From Bacteroidota bacterium (GTDB taxonomy: Bacteria > Bacteroidota > Bacteroidia > UBA4408): DNA of 64,000 nucleotides. Made by a program: the position numbers and the translations under genes. The DNA is taken from contig JADKHO010000004.1 in assembly GCA_016721765.1 (NCBI GenBank), positions 434,001-498,000 on the forward strand, given 5' to 3'. Numbering within the stretch: position 1 is the stretch's first letter; the number at the start of each line of letters is the position of its first letter. Shown here piece by piece: positions 22,437 to 30,899 of the stretch. The notes beneath the pieces were generated by a model. The model had not been told where the DNA came from. It was given only the letters and a program-made list of their open reading frames with translations, and made no database searches.

Positions 22437-23513
22437 ATGAAAACCAACTCCTTTAACGAAACAGAAGCAGGCTTCGCCACTGCCGAAATGATGAATGTGT
22501 TTACTCCTGATGGGAGATTAGCTTACAACAATTTATTTACATACTACTTCAATTGCATCCCCAACAAATACGAAATCGGAAATGTGAAAGCCAAGAAAAT
22601 GATGGAGGAAATCTGCAGCTTCTATGCCGACTTTATCATTAAAACTTTTGACGGAAGCAGCTACGATGCTAAATTACGCATGCACCTTCGCTCGGCCTGT
22701 GTGGTACTATTTAACACCGGCGAAATGCTGGTATTTGACAGAGAAGTGGTTTCATATTATTACGACAAGGAAGATTTAATCAGCAAAAAATACCTGCGCG
22801 ACGAATCGCACCGCTATTGCCGTGAGCGCGAAGAAAAACCCGAAATCCAACTCATCGTTTCGGGCATGGATGGCCTCGAACTAAATTCTTTTGAAATCGA
22901 AAAAAACAACATCGATTTGAATGCTAATTATAACGATGATATAAACCTGTTTCACAATGAATTTATTACTGCCCTCAACGATAAAAAGAAAAAAGGAATC
23001 CATTTTTTATATGGCAAACCCGGCACCGGCAAAACCAATTATTTACGCCATATCATCAGTCAAACCAGCAAGAATGTAATTTTCATTCCTTCCGGAATGG
23101 CCGAATCATTAAGTGATCCGGGTTTTGTAAACATGCTCATACATCATGCTAAAGGTCAAATACTCATTATTGAAGATGCCGAAAAAGCTATCGTTTCAAG
23201 AGACGCGTCATATAATACCGCCGTTTCTACCTTATTAAACATTTCCGATGGTTTGCTCAGCGATGTGCTTAACATGCAGATCATCTGCACCTTTAATACT
23301 GATATCCGAAATGTGGATAATGCATTGCTGCGCCCGGGTCGCTTGTTGAGTAAATATGAGTTTAATGACTTGGCTCCTTCAAAAGCAAACAAATTAAGCA
23401 GACAACTCGGCTTTAACCGCGAATACAGCAATCCTGTTTCCTTATGTGAAATCTATAATAACCGTGAAACACAAATTATTTCTTTGCAAACCAAACGGGC
23501 TGTTGGGTTCTAG
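22437..23513 (+). CDS. Stand-alone AAA ATPase (BCS1-like AAA core, unknown N-terminal domain)
   Basis: With the ATG at 22437 (MKTNSFNETEAG) the protein has 358 residues; the upstream in-frame extension to 22389 overlaps a promoter-like TACTTTTG and looks non-coding. Residues 1-180 have no recognisable family. The AAA core has Walker A GKPGTGKT (193-200), Walker B ILIIEDAE (242-249), a sensor-1 CTFNTD and an LLRPGRLLSKYEF arginine region like BCS1/katanin-type AAA proteins. It would form a ring that remodels a protein substrate. Neighbours give no direct clue; a WYL regulator follows after 141 bases, and inverted copies of an intergenic repeat lie on both sides. Confidence 0.8.
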   Translation: MKTNSFNETEAGFATAEMMNVFTPDGRLAYNNLFTYYFNCIPNKYEIGNVKAKKMMEEICSFYADFIIKTFDGSSYDAKLRMHLRSACVVLFNTGEMLVFDREVVSYYYDKEDLISKKYLRDESHRYCREREEKPEIQLIVSGMDGLELNSFEIEKNNIDLNANYNDDINLFHNEFITALNDKKKKGIHFLYGKPGTGKTNYLRHIISQTSKNVIFIPSGMAESLSDPGFVNMLIHHAKGQILIIEDAEKAIVSRDASYNTAVSTLLNISDGLLSDVLNMQIICTFNTDIRNVDNALLRPGRLLSKYEFNDLAPSKANKLSRQLGFNREYSNPVSLCEIYNNRETQIISLQTKRAVGF

Positions 23514-23568
23514 ATTTTTGTGAATTTTACCTATTGAATAATAGAATCAACTCATTTAAACCATAACA

Positions 23569-23600
23569 CATCATAATCATCATAATAAATCAGCGTTCTA
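23569..23600 (-). repeat. Interspersed AT-rich repeat, inverted copy
   Basis: Read on the minus strand this is TAGAACGCTGATTTATTATG followed by ATGATTATGATG. It matches the AT-rich end of the 22141/22272 repeats (GAACGCAGATTTATTAAGATGATTATGATT) and the copy near 57829. It sits between the AAA ATPase and the WYL gene, in opposite orientation to the two upstream copies. Confidence 0.65.
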
Positions 23601-23654
23601 TTTAAGTATAGATGTAAGTTTCAATTTTAAATATATTTTAGCAAAAAAAATCCT

Positions 23655-24554
23655 TTGAGCAAACGTGAATACATAGCCCGTTACATGCACATAGTAAACT
23701 TCCTTCGCAGAAGAGGAGAAGCCGACTTCAACGAAATAAGCGATTTGCTCGAACGTGAAAGTCAGGACCAGGGATTAAAATTCACCATCTCGCAACGCAC
23801 CTTTCAACGCGACATAAAGGAAATTTACACCCTTTACGGCATCACCATCGAATGCAGCAAAAGAAGCGGAAAATATTTTATTGCGGAAGAAGAGGAAACG
23901 CACAGCAATTCCCGCATGCTCGAAACGTTTGACTTATACAATGCACTCAAATTTTCATCCTTTTACCTGCCCCTAATTCATTTCGAAAAGCGCGTTGCCA
24001 GAGGGAATGAACATATTTTTGCACTGCTGCATGCCATACGAAATCGCTTTTTGGTAAAGTTCGTTTACTCCAAATTCTACACCGATGAATCAGAAGTAAG
24101 AACCGTAGAACCCTTACTATTAAAAGAGTTTAACGGGCGTTGGTATTTAATTTCGCGCAAACAAGGTGAAGATACAATTCGCACCTTCGGCCTCGACCGA
24201 ATAAGTGAAATAGAAACCTTACGATTAAAATATCCTGCTTCAAAAAGTTTCAACCCCGAAGCCTATTTTCACGATGCATTTGGAATTTTTGTTCCGGTAA
24301 ATGAAGCCGCCGAAAGAGTAGTGCTAAGTTTCAGCAAGGAACAAGGACAATACATTAAATCCTATCCCCTGCATCATTCCCAAAAAATTATCAGCGAAAG
24401 CAATAACGAAATTCAATTCGAATTAAAAGTTTACCTGAGTTATGACTTCTTGCACGAACTGCTCTCCTACGGCGAAAACATCACAGTAATTTCACCCAAA
24501 TTATTGGTTAATCGTATTAAAAAAGTATTTAAAGATGCTTCCGAAAAATATTGA
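23655..24554 (+). CDS. WYL-domain transcriptional regulator
   Basis: A 299-residue regulator. An N-terminal winged helix-turn-helix (residues 1-75, ISQRTFQRDIKEIYTLYGI) is followed by a WYL domain, seen as RWYLISRKQGEDTIRTFGLDRI, and a C-terminal WCX-like domain. WYL domains sense a ligand, sometimes nucleic acid, and often control defence or DNA-repair genes. The start is a TTG at 23655; no better in-frame ATG precedes the helix-turn-helix. Target genes are unknown; the AAA ATPase upstream is the nearest candidate. Confidence 0.85.
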   Translation: MSKREYIARYMHIVNFLRRRGEADFNEISDLLERESQDQGLKFTISQRTFQRDIKEIYTLYGITIECSKRSGKYFIAEEEETHSNSRMLETFDLYNALKFSSFYLPLIHFEKRVARGNEHIFALLHAIRNRFLVKFVYSKFYTDESEVRTVEPLLLKEFNGRWYLISRKQGEDTIRTFGLDRISEIETLRLKYPASKSFNPEAYFHDAFGIFVPVNEAAERVVLSFSKEQGQYIKSYPLHHSQKIISESNNEIQFELKVYLSYDFLHELLSYGENITVISPKLLVNRIKKVFKDASEKY

Positions 24555-24601
24555 AATGCGCTAAGCACGCTGCACAATGCTAATAAAGAACTGTCCAAAA
24601 A

Positions 24602-25123
24602 TCAGCCTAACTTCTCCAGCTGTTTCAAAATTTTTGCGCCTCTATTCTTAAATCCCGTGGAACCATAAGGCATTTGTGCTTCAATCACAATCTTTAACTC
24701 GTTCCTTAAATCCGGTTCTTGCTTACATATATTAAACAACACCGTCATTGCAAAAACCCTCACGGCTATGGGCTCCTCCGGCTTCATAAATAAATCCATA
24801 CAATTTTGAAAAGCCAATCCTTGCAACGCTTTTGGAATCTCAATAAATTGCAGCACACGCACCGTATTACGTTTTACTGCATCGTGTAAATTATCCTTCT
24901 CTAAATTCTGCAGCATGGGCATAATGTATTCCTTAATGAGATCGGGATGCTTTTCAAAACAAACACTCACCACTGCTGCAATACGCTGAGTCACGCGATA
25001 CTCATTCGCAAAAAACAAATGCATGATTTCGGCAAATAGTTTTTTATCCGCACCTACATAATTGGCTACTTTAAGCGTTTGTTTTTTACTGTGCTCTTTT
25101 AAAATTTCTTCACGAAAATTCAT
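24602..25123 (-). CDS. HEAT-repeat-like helical protein
   Basis: The 173 residues are almost entirely amphipathic helices in pairs (ADKKLFAEIMHLFF, RIAAVVSVCFEKHPDLI, AVKRNTVRVLQFIEIP, IAVRVFAMTVLFNICKQEPDLRNELK), as in HEAT or adaptin-like repeats. No catalytic motif is seen. It starts one base after the stop of the upstream aminopeptidase gene, so the two are cotranscribed. Function unknown; a protein-binding scaffold is the default reading. Confidence 0.72.
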   Translation of the reverse strand: MNFREEILKEHSKKQTLKVANYVGADKKLFAEIMHLFFANEYRVTQRIAAVVSVCFEKHPDLIKEYIMPMLQNLEKDNLHDAVKRNTVRVLQFIEIPKALQGLAFQNCMDLFMKPEEPIAVRVFAMTVLFNICKQEPDLRNELKIVIEAQMPYGSTGFKNRGAKILKQLEKLG

Positions 25124-25124
25124 T

Positions 25125-26171
25125 TTACAAACTCTGAAATTTAGTTTTTAAATCTTTAAGATATAATTTTATATCGCCCTGATAGCGAGTGTTTAACACA
25201 TTTTCCAGGCTATCCTTTTGGCCATCATAACGTTCATAACTCATAAAAAAAGCATTACCCGACAAAATTGCTCCCTTCATGCGTTTGGCATACTTGCGTG
25301 GACGCTCAAGTGGTAATTTATAGGCATCCACAACAAATTGATGTATCATCTGCTGCTTTTTTATTTTCTTTACTTCATCCGGTTCATGATTCATACCGGC
25401 ATACAACTCTTTTAATTTTCGAGTGCATTCCACTAAATACTTTTCAAATATTCTCTCGTCTGTTAAGGACGATTTATAATTCGCAAGGGCTTCAGAACGT
25501 TTTCCGAATTGATGCACCAAAAATTTTTCAGCGCCTTTCTCTCCAATAAAACTCGCAAGGTTTTCATTAAAATTCACATCGTTTTTTACATACAAAGTAC
25601 CATGTGTTAACTCATGTATAATTAAACTGGCCAATTCTCCTTTCGAATAATACAACATCGACGAGAGCACTGGATCCTTAAACCAACCCAAAGTACTCCA
25701 GCCACTCGCCCTTCCCAGTTCAGTATCGTAACCTTCCAAACTCAGCTCGTACTGTTCCAGCCTTGCTTTCTTTTTATCAAAATAACCCTTGTATGAAAAA
25801 TCTCCCAAAAGCGGAAAGTGCCATTCCTTTGCCTTCATTTCATAAGCTTCTGAGGCCATCAACATCCACATTAAGGTGTGTCCTTTTTGATCATAAAATG
25901 TACTGTAGTTCTCCGATTTTTTTATTCCCAAACTATCTTCTGCATATTTCTTAATTTCTGCAATCAGTAACAATTTCGATTTCAAGGAATCAGGAAACTG
26001 AGAGGATGCAAGCACATCCTCAATAGCTTCGGTATTCCAAATAATCTTAAGCTGTCCTTTTGCTTGTGAAATAGCGTAGTTCACCAACTTGTAATTCCAC
26101 AATCCTAGCAATAAGAGTATAACAAATACAAGCTGTAAAAATCGCTTTATCCAAAATAATATTTGCCGCAT
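25125..26171 (-). CDS. Putative zinc aminopeptidase, membrane-anchored (PF10023 type)
   Basis: A 348-residue protein with an N-terminal transmembrane helix (LQLVFVILLLLGLWN) and a zincin motif HELTH at residues 186-190. The block GRASGWSTLGWFKDPVLSSML upstream of the motif and the ENLASFIGEKGAEKFL block downstream, which supplies the third zinc ligand Glu, are hallmarks of the predicted aminopeptidase family PF10023 (COG4324). It should be anchored to the inner membrane with its active site in the periplasm. Substrate unknown. Confidence 0.87.
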   Translation of the reverse strand: MRQILFWIKRFLQLVFVILLLLGLWNYKLVNYAISQAKGQLKIIWNTEAIEDVLASSQFPDSLKSKLLLIAEIKKYAEDSLGIKKSENYSTFYDQKGHTLMWMLMASEAYEMKAKEWHFPLLGDFSYKGYFDKKKARLEQYELSLEGYDTELGRASGWSTLGWFKDPVLSSMLYYSKGELASLIIHELTHGTLYVKNDVNFNENLASFIGEKGAEKFLVHQFGKRSEALANYKSSLTDERIFEKYLVECTRKLKELYAGMNHEPDEVKKIKKQQMIHQFVVDAYKLPLERPRKYAKRMKGAILSGNAFFMSYERYDGQKDSLENVLNTRYQGDIKLYLKDLKTKFQSL

Positions 26172-26266
26172 TGCCTCTCTTGTGAAAAAACATTAGCATT
26201 TTTTCAGCTACAAAAATACACAAACGCTTCAGCTTAAATTATCAATATATTTACAAAAAAAATTAC

Positions 26267-27028
26267 ATGTTTTTTATTCTTTCAAAGCTGCTCAACTTTC
26301 TTATAGCACCACTTAGCTGGATTATAGCCCTGCTGGTTTGGTCATTGCTTACTAAAAATTTAAAAAGAAAAAGAATTTTGGTTATTAGCGTTTGCAGCGC
26401 GCTCTACCTATTTTCCAATGCCTTTTTATTTAATGAAGTAATGGGAAAGTGGGAATTGCAAACAAAAAAATACAGTGAGTTAAAAACCTATGATGTAGGA
26501 ATTGTGCTAGGTGGCATGCTGGCCTATGATGGAGAATTTGATCGACTCATGTTTATGCGTGGAACCGATAGAATTATGCAAGCCATTGAACTTTACCAAC
26601 GCGGTTACATCAAAAAAATATTGTATAGCGGGGGCTCAGGAAGTATTCTTCGTCCTGATTTTAAGGAAGCAATTTATGCACGTAGGTACTTGCTAACGTT
26701 AGGCATTCCCGACTCTGCTATTATAATTGAAACGGAGTCAAACAACACCCGTGAAAATGCTCTATTCACTAAAGCTGTTTTACAAAAGCAATGTCCGCAG
26801 GGAAAATTTTTATTAATCACTTCCGCATTTCACATGCGCAGAGCCATGGGTTGCTTTACTAAAGTGGGCGTCACAACCGATTACTACAGCACCGATCGCT
26901 ACAGCGGATTGCGTGCCTTTGTATTTGACAATTTGCTCATCCCAAATGTGGGTACCTTATTGCAATGGCACATGCTCCTGCATGAAATGACCGGATTTGT
27001 AGTTTATAAAATTTCAGGCTATGCCTAA
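26267..27028 (+). CDS. YdcF/ElyC-family envelope protein (DUF218)
   Basis: A 253-residue protein with two N-terminal transmembrane helices followed by the DUF218 domain: DVGIVLGGML, KKILYSGGSG, ESNNTRENALFTK, and FLLITSAFHMRRAMGCF. The order matches ElyC/SanA/YdcF proteins, implicated in peptidoglycan and undecaprenyl-phosphate homeostasis in other bacteria. The catalytic role remains uncertain. It is divergent from the aminopeptidase gene and convergent with the SRPBCC gene, with a 22-base gap. Confidence 0.88.
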   Translation: MFFILSKLLNFLIAPLSWIIALLVWSLLTKNLKRKRILVISVCSALYLFSNAFLFNEVMGKWELQTKKYSELKTYDVGIVLGGMLAYDGEFDRLMFMRGTDRIMQAIELYQRGYIKKILYSGGSGSILRPDFKEAIYARRYLLTLGIPDSAIIIETESNNTRENALFTKAVLQKQCPQGKFLLITSAFHMRRAMGCFTKVGVTTDYYSTDRYSGLRAFVFDNLLIPNVGTLLQWHMLLHEMTGFVVYKISGYA

Positions 27029-27050
27029 TAAAGCAAGCGCACTATAGGTT

Positions 27051-27593
27051 TTATTTGCCTTCAGTAAGGGATTTTAAACTTGCTAAACCGTTTTCAAAAT
27101 CAGCTCCAACCATTTTGTCCATGAACAAACTCATGTATTTATGCGGAACAATCATCCAAAATGGTATTCCTTCACCTTTCGAATCCATTGCCCATGTTAC
27201 TTTTGTTGCATTTCCTTCTTTCGTAAAACCAAAACTTGCAGCTGATTTACCCATTCCTTCAAAGTCTAATTCCATAATTACCTTTTGATTTGGTGCGCTT
27301 TCGATGATGGTCATTTTTCCATTTCCTGTTTTTTCACTCGACCAATTGTAACCTTGACCCAAACCTTGTTCAGGTCCAAAGAAATCCATTTTTGTATTGG
27401 GGTCCATTTTAGCCCATGGCATCCAGGTAACAAAATTCTTTAGGTTATTGACATTACTAAAGATGACAGAATCATTAGCATTAATTACTGCCGAACGCTC
27501 CACATGAAATGTGGAAGGCAAAAAGAAAGAAACAATTACCAGTAAAAGCACAAAACTAACAAGTACAATTCCAATTTTTTTAAGTGTTTTCAT
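27051..27593 (-). CDS. Membrane-anchored SRPBCC (START-like) protein
   Basis: I start at the ATG at 27593 (MKTLKKIGIVLVSFV), giving 180 residues with one N-terminal transmembrane helix; the longer frame to 27785 adds 64 residues without family character. The rest is an SRPBCC/polyketide-cyclase-like domain (HVERSAVINANDSVIFSNVNNL, WMPWAKMDPNTKMDFFG, GMGKSAASFGFT). Such domains bind hydrophobic ligands in a helix-grip fold. No ligand can be named. The 302 bases upstream to the next gene hold no other gene. Confidence 0.85.
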   Translation of the reverse strand: MKTLKKIGIVLVSFVLLLVIVSFFLPSTFHVERSAVINANDSVIFSNVNNLKNFVTWMPWAKMDPNTKMDFFGPEQGLGQGYNWSSEKTGNGKMTIIESAPNQKVIMELDFEGMGKSAASFGFTKEGNATKVTWAMDSKGEGIPFWMIVPHKYMSLFMDKMVGADFENGLASLKSLTEGK

Positions 27594-27895
27594 CGTGTTG
27601 AATTTTTTAGGATTTAAAACAAAACTAAAAATTTGTTGGAAATCATTCCAATTTGAAAAAAAATATTCATCCGCTATGTCACCTATAAGGATTGACGAAA
27701 CATATAAATTATTCCTTTGCTCCCTGTCATTAAATAAGCATTTAGAATATTTCGAAGTGCCTTCGAGTTTTTGTGGCATTTCCATTCAAGTTATTTAAAT
27801 AAAGTTTAAAATTTTTCCGATTTATTTAAATACAAAAGTGAATAGGCACAATTCCTAATGAAAGAAAAGCATATTTTTGAAAAAAAATTCAAGGT

Positions 27896-28750
27896 ATGAA
27901 ATGGATTGGTCGCAGAGAAAGTGAAAACGTAGAAGATCGCCGTCGCATGAGCGGAGGCAAAATAGCACTGGGTGGAGGAGTGCTTGGTATAGTTGTTATT
28001 GTGATTAACCTGCTAATGGGTGGTGATCCAAGTGCTATTATTAATCAAGTGCAACAGCAAACTTCCCAAACCAATGATTCCCCTATTGATCCGGCCGAGG
28101 ATAAAATGGCTCAATTTGTTTCGGTTGCTTTGGCTGATAATGAGCAAGTTTGGAATAAAATTTTCACCGAAAATCAACTACAGTATGAAGAACCAAAACT
28201 AGTGTTATTTCGCGATGCAACTGAATCGGGATGTGGAAGTGCGAGTGCTTCAACCGGACCATTTTATTGCCCTGCAGATAAGAAAGTTTATATCGACCTC
28301 TCTTTCATGAATGAACTACAAAACCGTTTTGGTGCCAAAGGTGGCGATTTTGCCTTGGCATATGTGCTGGCGCATGAAGTGGGCCATCATGTGCAAAACC
28401 TTTTAGGAACCTCTACAAAAGTGCGCAATCTTCAATCTCAGCGCAATGAAACAGAAGCCAATCAACTATCCGTGGCACTCGAATTACAAGCCGATTTTTA
28501 TGCCGGTGTATGGACACATTATAACGAAAACATGAACCATGTGCTGGAAGAAGGAGACATAGAAGAAGCCTTAAGTGCTGCAAGTGCGGTGGGTGACGAT
28601 GCGATTCAAAAAAAAATTCAAGGCACTGTAGTTCCAGATGCATTTACACACGGCACCTCCGAACAACGTATGTATTGGTTTAAAAAAGGATTCAACAGTG
28701 GGGATATCACTAAAGGAAATACCTTTCAAGAACTTGGCTTGACGAATTAA
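27896..28750 (+). CDS. Neutral zinc metallopeptidase, YpfJ family (PF04228)
   Basis: The 284-residue protein has a basic N-terminus, a transmembrane helix at about 25-41, and a zincin domain with HEVGHHVQN at residues 160-168. Family-specific blocks are present: SGCGSASASTGPFYCPAD, the ELQADFYAGVW third-ligand helix, and GTSEQRMYWFKKGF near the C-terminus. It is presumably an inner-membrane peptidase facing the periplasm. A TATTTTTG promoter-like element lies about 20 bases upstream of the ATG. Confidence 0.92.
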   Translation: MKWIGRRESENVEDRRRMSGGKIALGGGVLGIVVIVINLLMGGDPSAIINQVQQQTSQTNDSPIDPAEDKMAQFVSVALADNEQVWNKIFTENQLQYEEPKLVLFRDATESGCGSASASTGPFYCPADKKVYIDLSFMNELQNRFGAKGGDFALAYVLAHEVGHHVQNLLGTSTKVRNLQSQRNETEANQLSVALELQADFYAGVWTHYNENMNHVLEEGDIEEALSAASAVGDDAIQKKIQGTVVPDAFTHGTSEQRMYWFKKGFNSGDITKGNTFQELGLTN

Positions 28751-28799
28751 AATCAAACGCTTTTCTTTTATAAATTTGACGCATTAATAAAATCAAAAC

Positions 28800-29597
28800 A
28801 TGAAAACAAATCACGAAATCGATTACAAAATATTTGGCGAAGAAATGCAAAGTGTGGAAATCGAATTAGATCCACATGAAACAGTAGTTGCTGAATCGGG
28901 CAGCTTTATGATGATGGACAGCGACATACAAATGGAAACTATTTTTGGCGATGGCTCTCAAAGCTCAGGTGGCGGATTTATGAATAAAATATTCTCGGCA
29001 GGTAAGCGCCTCTTAACCGGTGAAAGCCTATTTATGACCGCGTTCACCAATACCGGTGTAGGTAAAAAACGCGCCATGTTTGCGGCACCATACTGTGGTA
29101 AAATTATTGCCATGGATTTATTTCAATTGCAAGGAAAAATAATTTGCCAAAAAGATGCTTTCCTCTGCGCAGCGAAAGGCGTTAGTGTGGGAATTGAATT
29201 TCAAAAAAAATTAGGAACTGGTATTTTTGGTGGCGAAGGTTTTATCATGCAAAAGCTCGAAGGCGACGGAATGGCCTTTGTACATGCTGGAGGAAACATA
29301 ATTGAACGCACCCTTTTACCCGGCGAATTAATAAAAATTGATACCGGTTGCATTGTTGCCTTTACCAGCAATGTAGATTATGACATACAATTTGTTGGTG
29401 GAATTAAAAATACCATTTTTGGTGGTGAAGGTTTGTTTTTTGCCACCCTTCGTGGTCCAGGAAAAGTTTGGATTCAATCTTTACCTATTAGTAGATTAGC
29501 CAGCCGAATTATTTCTTACGGGGGTATGGGTGGCAGAAAAGAAGAAGGCAGCATACTTGGAGGCCTTGGAAATTTATTGGATGGAGATGGAAGGTAA
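28800..29597 (+). CDS. AIM24 / TIGR00266 family protein
   Basis: The 265 residues match the TIGR00266/AIM24 beta-sandwich family: ETVVAESGSFMMMDSDIQM, then a Gly-rich loop, KLEGDGMAFVHAGG, and YDIQFVGGIKNTIFGGEGLFFATLRGPG near the end. The protein is cytosolic by sequence and its biochemical role is unknown; the fungal homologue affects mitochondrial membranes. A TAAATTTG element lies about 25 bases before the ATG, so it has its own promoter candidate. Confidence 0.9.
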   Translation: MKTNHEIDYKIFGEEMQSVEIELDPHETVVAESGSFMMMDSDIQMETIFGDGSQSSGGGFMNKIFSAGKRLLTGESLFMTAFTNTGVGKKRAMFAAPYCGKIIAMDLFQLQGKIICQKDAFLCAAKGVSVGIEFQKKLGTGIFGGEGFIMQKLEGDGMAFVHAGGNIIERTLLPGELIKIDTGCIVAFTSNVDYDIQFVGGIKNTIFGGEGLFFATLRGPGKVWIQSLPISRLASRIISYGGMGGRKEEGSILGGLGNLLDGDGR

Positions 29598-29603
29598 GCG
29601 GAA

Positions 29604-29868
29604 TTAAAACTGCAAATTCAAACCATCAAAATAATGCCGCAAGCGTTCACGCTTGTGGCATTATTATAATTCAAAAATGCCGCAAGCGTCCACGCTTGTG
29701 GCAATACTACATTTCTAACTTCAATCCCAAAAATGCCTCAAAAATGCCGCAAGCGTCCACGCTTGTGGCAATATTACAATTCCAACTTCAATCCATCATA
29801 AGCCTGAAATACATTATCAGGCAATTCCTTTTCCAAAAATGCCGCAAGCGTCCACGCTTGTGGCAATA
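29604..29868 (-). repeat. Array of alternative C-terminal tails separated by four palindromes
   Basis: Four near-identical 24-bp palindromes start at 29636, 29679, 29746 and 29841 (on plus, GCCGCAAGCG, four bases TTCA or TCCA, CGCTTGTGGC). On the minus strand the gaps encode degraded copies of the end of the adjacent hydrolase gene, each with its own stop: KELPDNVFQAYDGLKLEL (29770-29835), FEAFLGLKLEM (29703-29745), FEL (29660-29678), and FDGLNLQF (29604-29635). The gene itself ends FQAFDGLKLEL. The nearest copy repeats with a 95-base period and about five differences in 66. Each palindrome is followed on minus by ATTTTTG or ATTATTTTG, so it also looks like a terminator. Confidence 0.85.
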
Positions 29869-30630
29869 CTATAATTCCAACTTCAATCCATCAAAAGCCT
29901 GAAACACATTTTCAGGCAATTCCTTTTCCACTTCAGCATGCAAGCCCAACTGATGACTAATATGCGTCAAATAAGCTCGTTCCGGTGCTAAGTCCTTAAT
30001 AACATCTAAAGCTTCTTCCAAGGTAAAATGAGAAACATGTGGTTCACGCCGCAAGGCATTCAACACTAACACTTTGCAACCTCTTATTTTCTGTCGTTCT
30101 TCTTCCGAAATAAAATTGGCATCGGTGATATACACAAAATCACCAAATCGGTACCCCATCACCGGAAGTTTAAAATGCATCACTTCTATCGGTATCACCG
30201 GAACTCCTTCTATTTCAAAGGACTTGTTCTCAACCGTAACAAAATCAATCTCCGGAATACCGGGATACTTGTAATCTGCAAAAATGTAGGAAAATTCTCT
30301 CCGTAAGGCTACCTGCACTCGCTCGGTGGCGTAAACATCAATTCTCTTTTGCAAAATAAAATTAAATGCCCGAATGTCATCCATTCCGGCAATATGGTCT
30401 TTGTGCTCGTGGGTAAATAAAACCGCATCCATGTGCTTCACTTCCTCCCGCAGCATTTGTTGGCGAAAATCAGGACCGGTATCCACAACAATTGTCTTAC
30501 CTTGTGTTTCGATTAAAATGGAAGTACGTAAGCGCTTATCACGCGTATCGTTCGATTTACACACCACACATTCGCACGCTATAAGTGGCACTCCTTGTGA
30601 GGTTCCTGTGCCTAAAAATGTAATTTTCAC
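29869..30630 (-). CDS. Metallo-beta-lactamase-fold hydrolase, PhnP-like
   Basis: A 253-residue MBL-fold enzyme with TFLGTGTSQGVPLIACECVVC at the N-terminus, then FTHEHKDHIAGMDD (HxHxDH ligands), VVDTGPDFRQQ, VYITDANFIS, and a late YLTHISHQLG. The GTGTSQGVP start and paired-cysteine segment are typical of PhnP-like phosphodiesterases acting on cyclic or nucleotide phosphodiesters. Its 3' end is repeated outward in the adjacent array. No phn gene is nearby, so a general phosphodiesterase role is more likely than phosphonate metabolism. Confidence 0.87.
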   Translation of the reverse strand: MKITFLGTGTSQGVPLIACECVVCKSNDTRDKRLRTSILIETQGKTIVVDTGPDFRQQMLREEVKHMDAVLFTHEHKDHIAGMDDIRAFNFILQKRIDVYATERVQVALRREFSYIFADYKYPGIPEIDFVTVENKSFEIEGVPVIPIEVMHFKLPVMGYRFGDFVYITDANFISEEERQKIRGCKVLVLNALRREPHVSHFTLEEALDVIKDLAPERAYLTHISHQLGLHAEVEKELPENVFQAFDGLKLEL

Positions 30631-30799
30631 GAATTGAAATTAGTGAAACAAAGAAAGGAAATTAATTTGGAAGATGAGTGTTGGTTAAGAAACCAAAGCA
30701 GGAACAATTATTCATAAATACTCCCTTTATCCAAATATTGCTAAAGTGTAAGATAATAAAAAATGAGGTTTTACAGCCACAAAACAATCCCAAACTACA

Positions 30800-30831
30800 T
30801 TTGTTAAAAAGGTTCTAAAGCCATACTTTTG
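30800..30831 (+). promoter_or_regulatory. Promoter of the aryl-polyene/flexirubin-type operon
   Basis: TTTG at 30800-30803 and TACTTTTG at 30824-30831, separated by 20 bases, match the Bacteroidota -33/-7 consensus. Transcription would begin near 30838, leaving a leader of about 60 bases before the ammonia-lyase ATG. The rest of the 30631-30899 gap shows no gene. Confidence 0.65.
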
Positions 30832-30899
30832 CAGACTTTTACAAAAAGTGATTTAACAAAAAAATAATCTATTGTTTGCATTAAAGCAAAACCGGAGGA

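Noticed and set aside
29636..29864. CRISPR-like array
   Set aside because: There are only four 24-bp units with gaps of 19, 43 and 71 bases. The units are palindromes, the gaps are related to the adjacent gene's end, and no cas genes are near.
29696..29902. 68-residue plus-strand ORF
   Set aside because: It is a product of the repeated palindrome and tails read on the other strand; repeated QFQLQS and NSNF segments come from the repeats.
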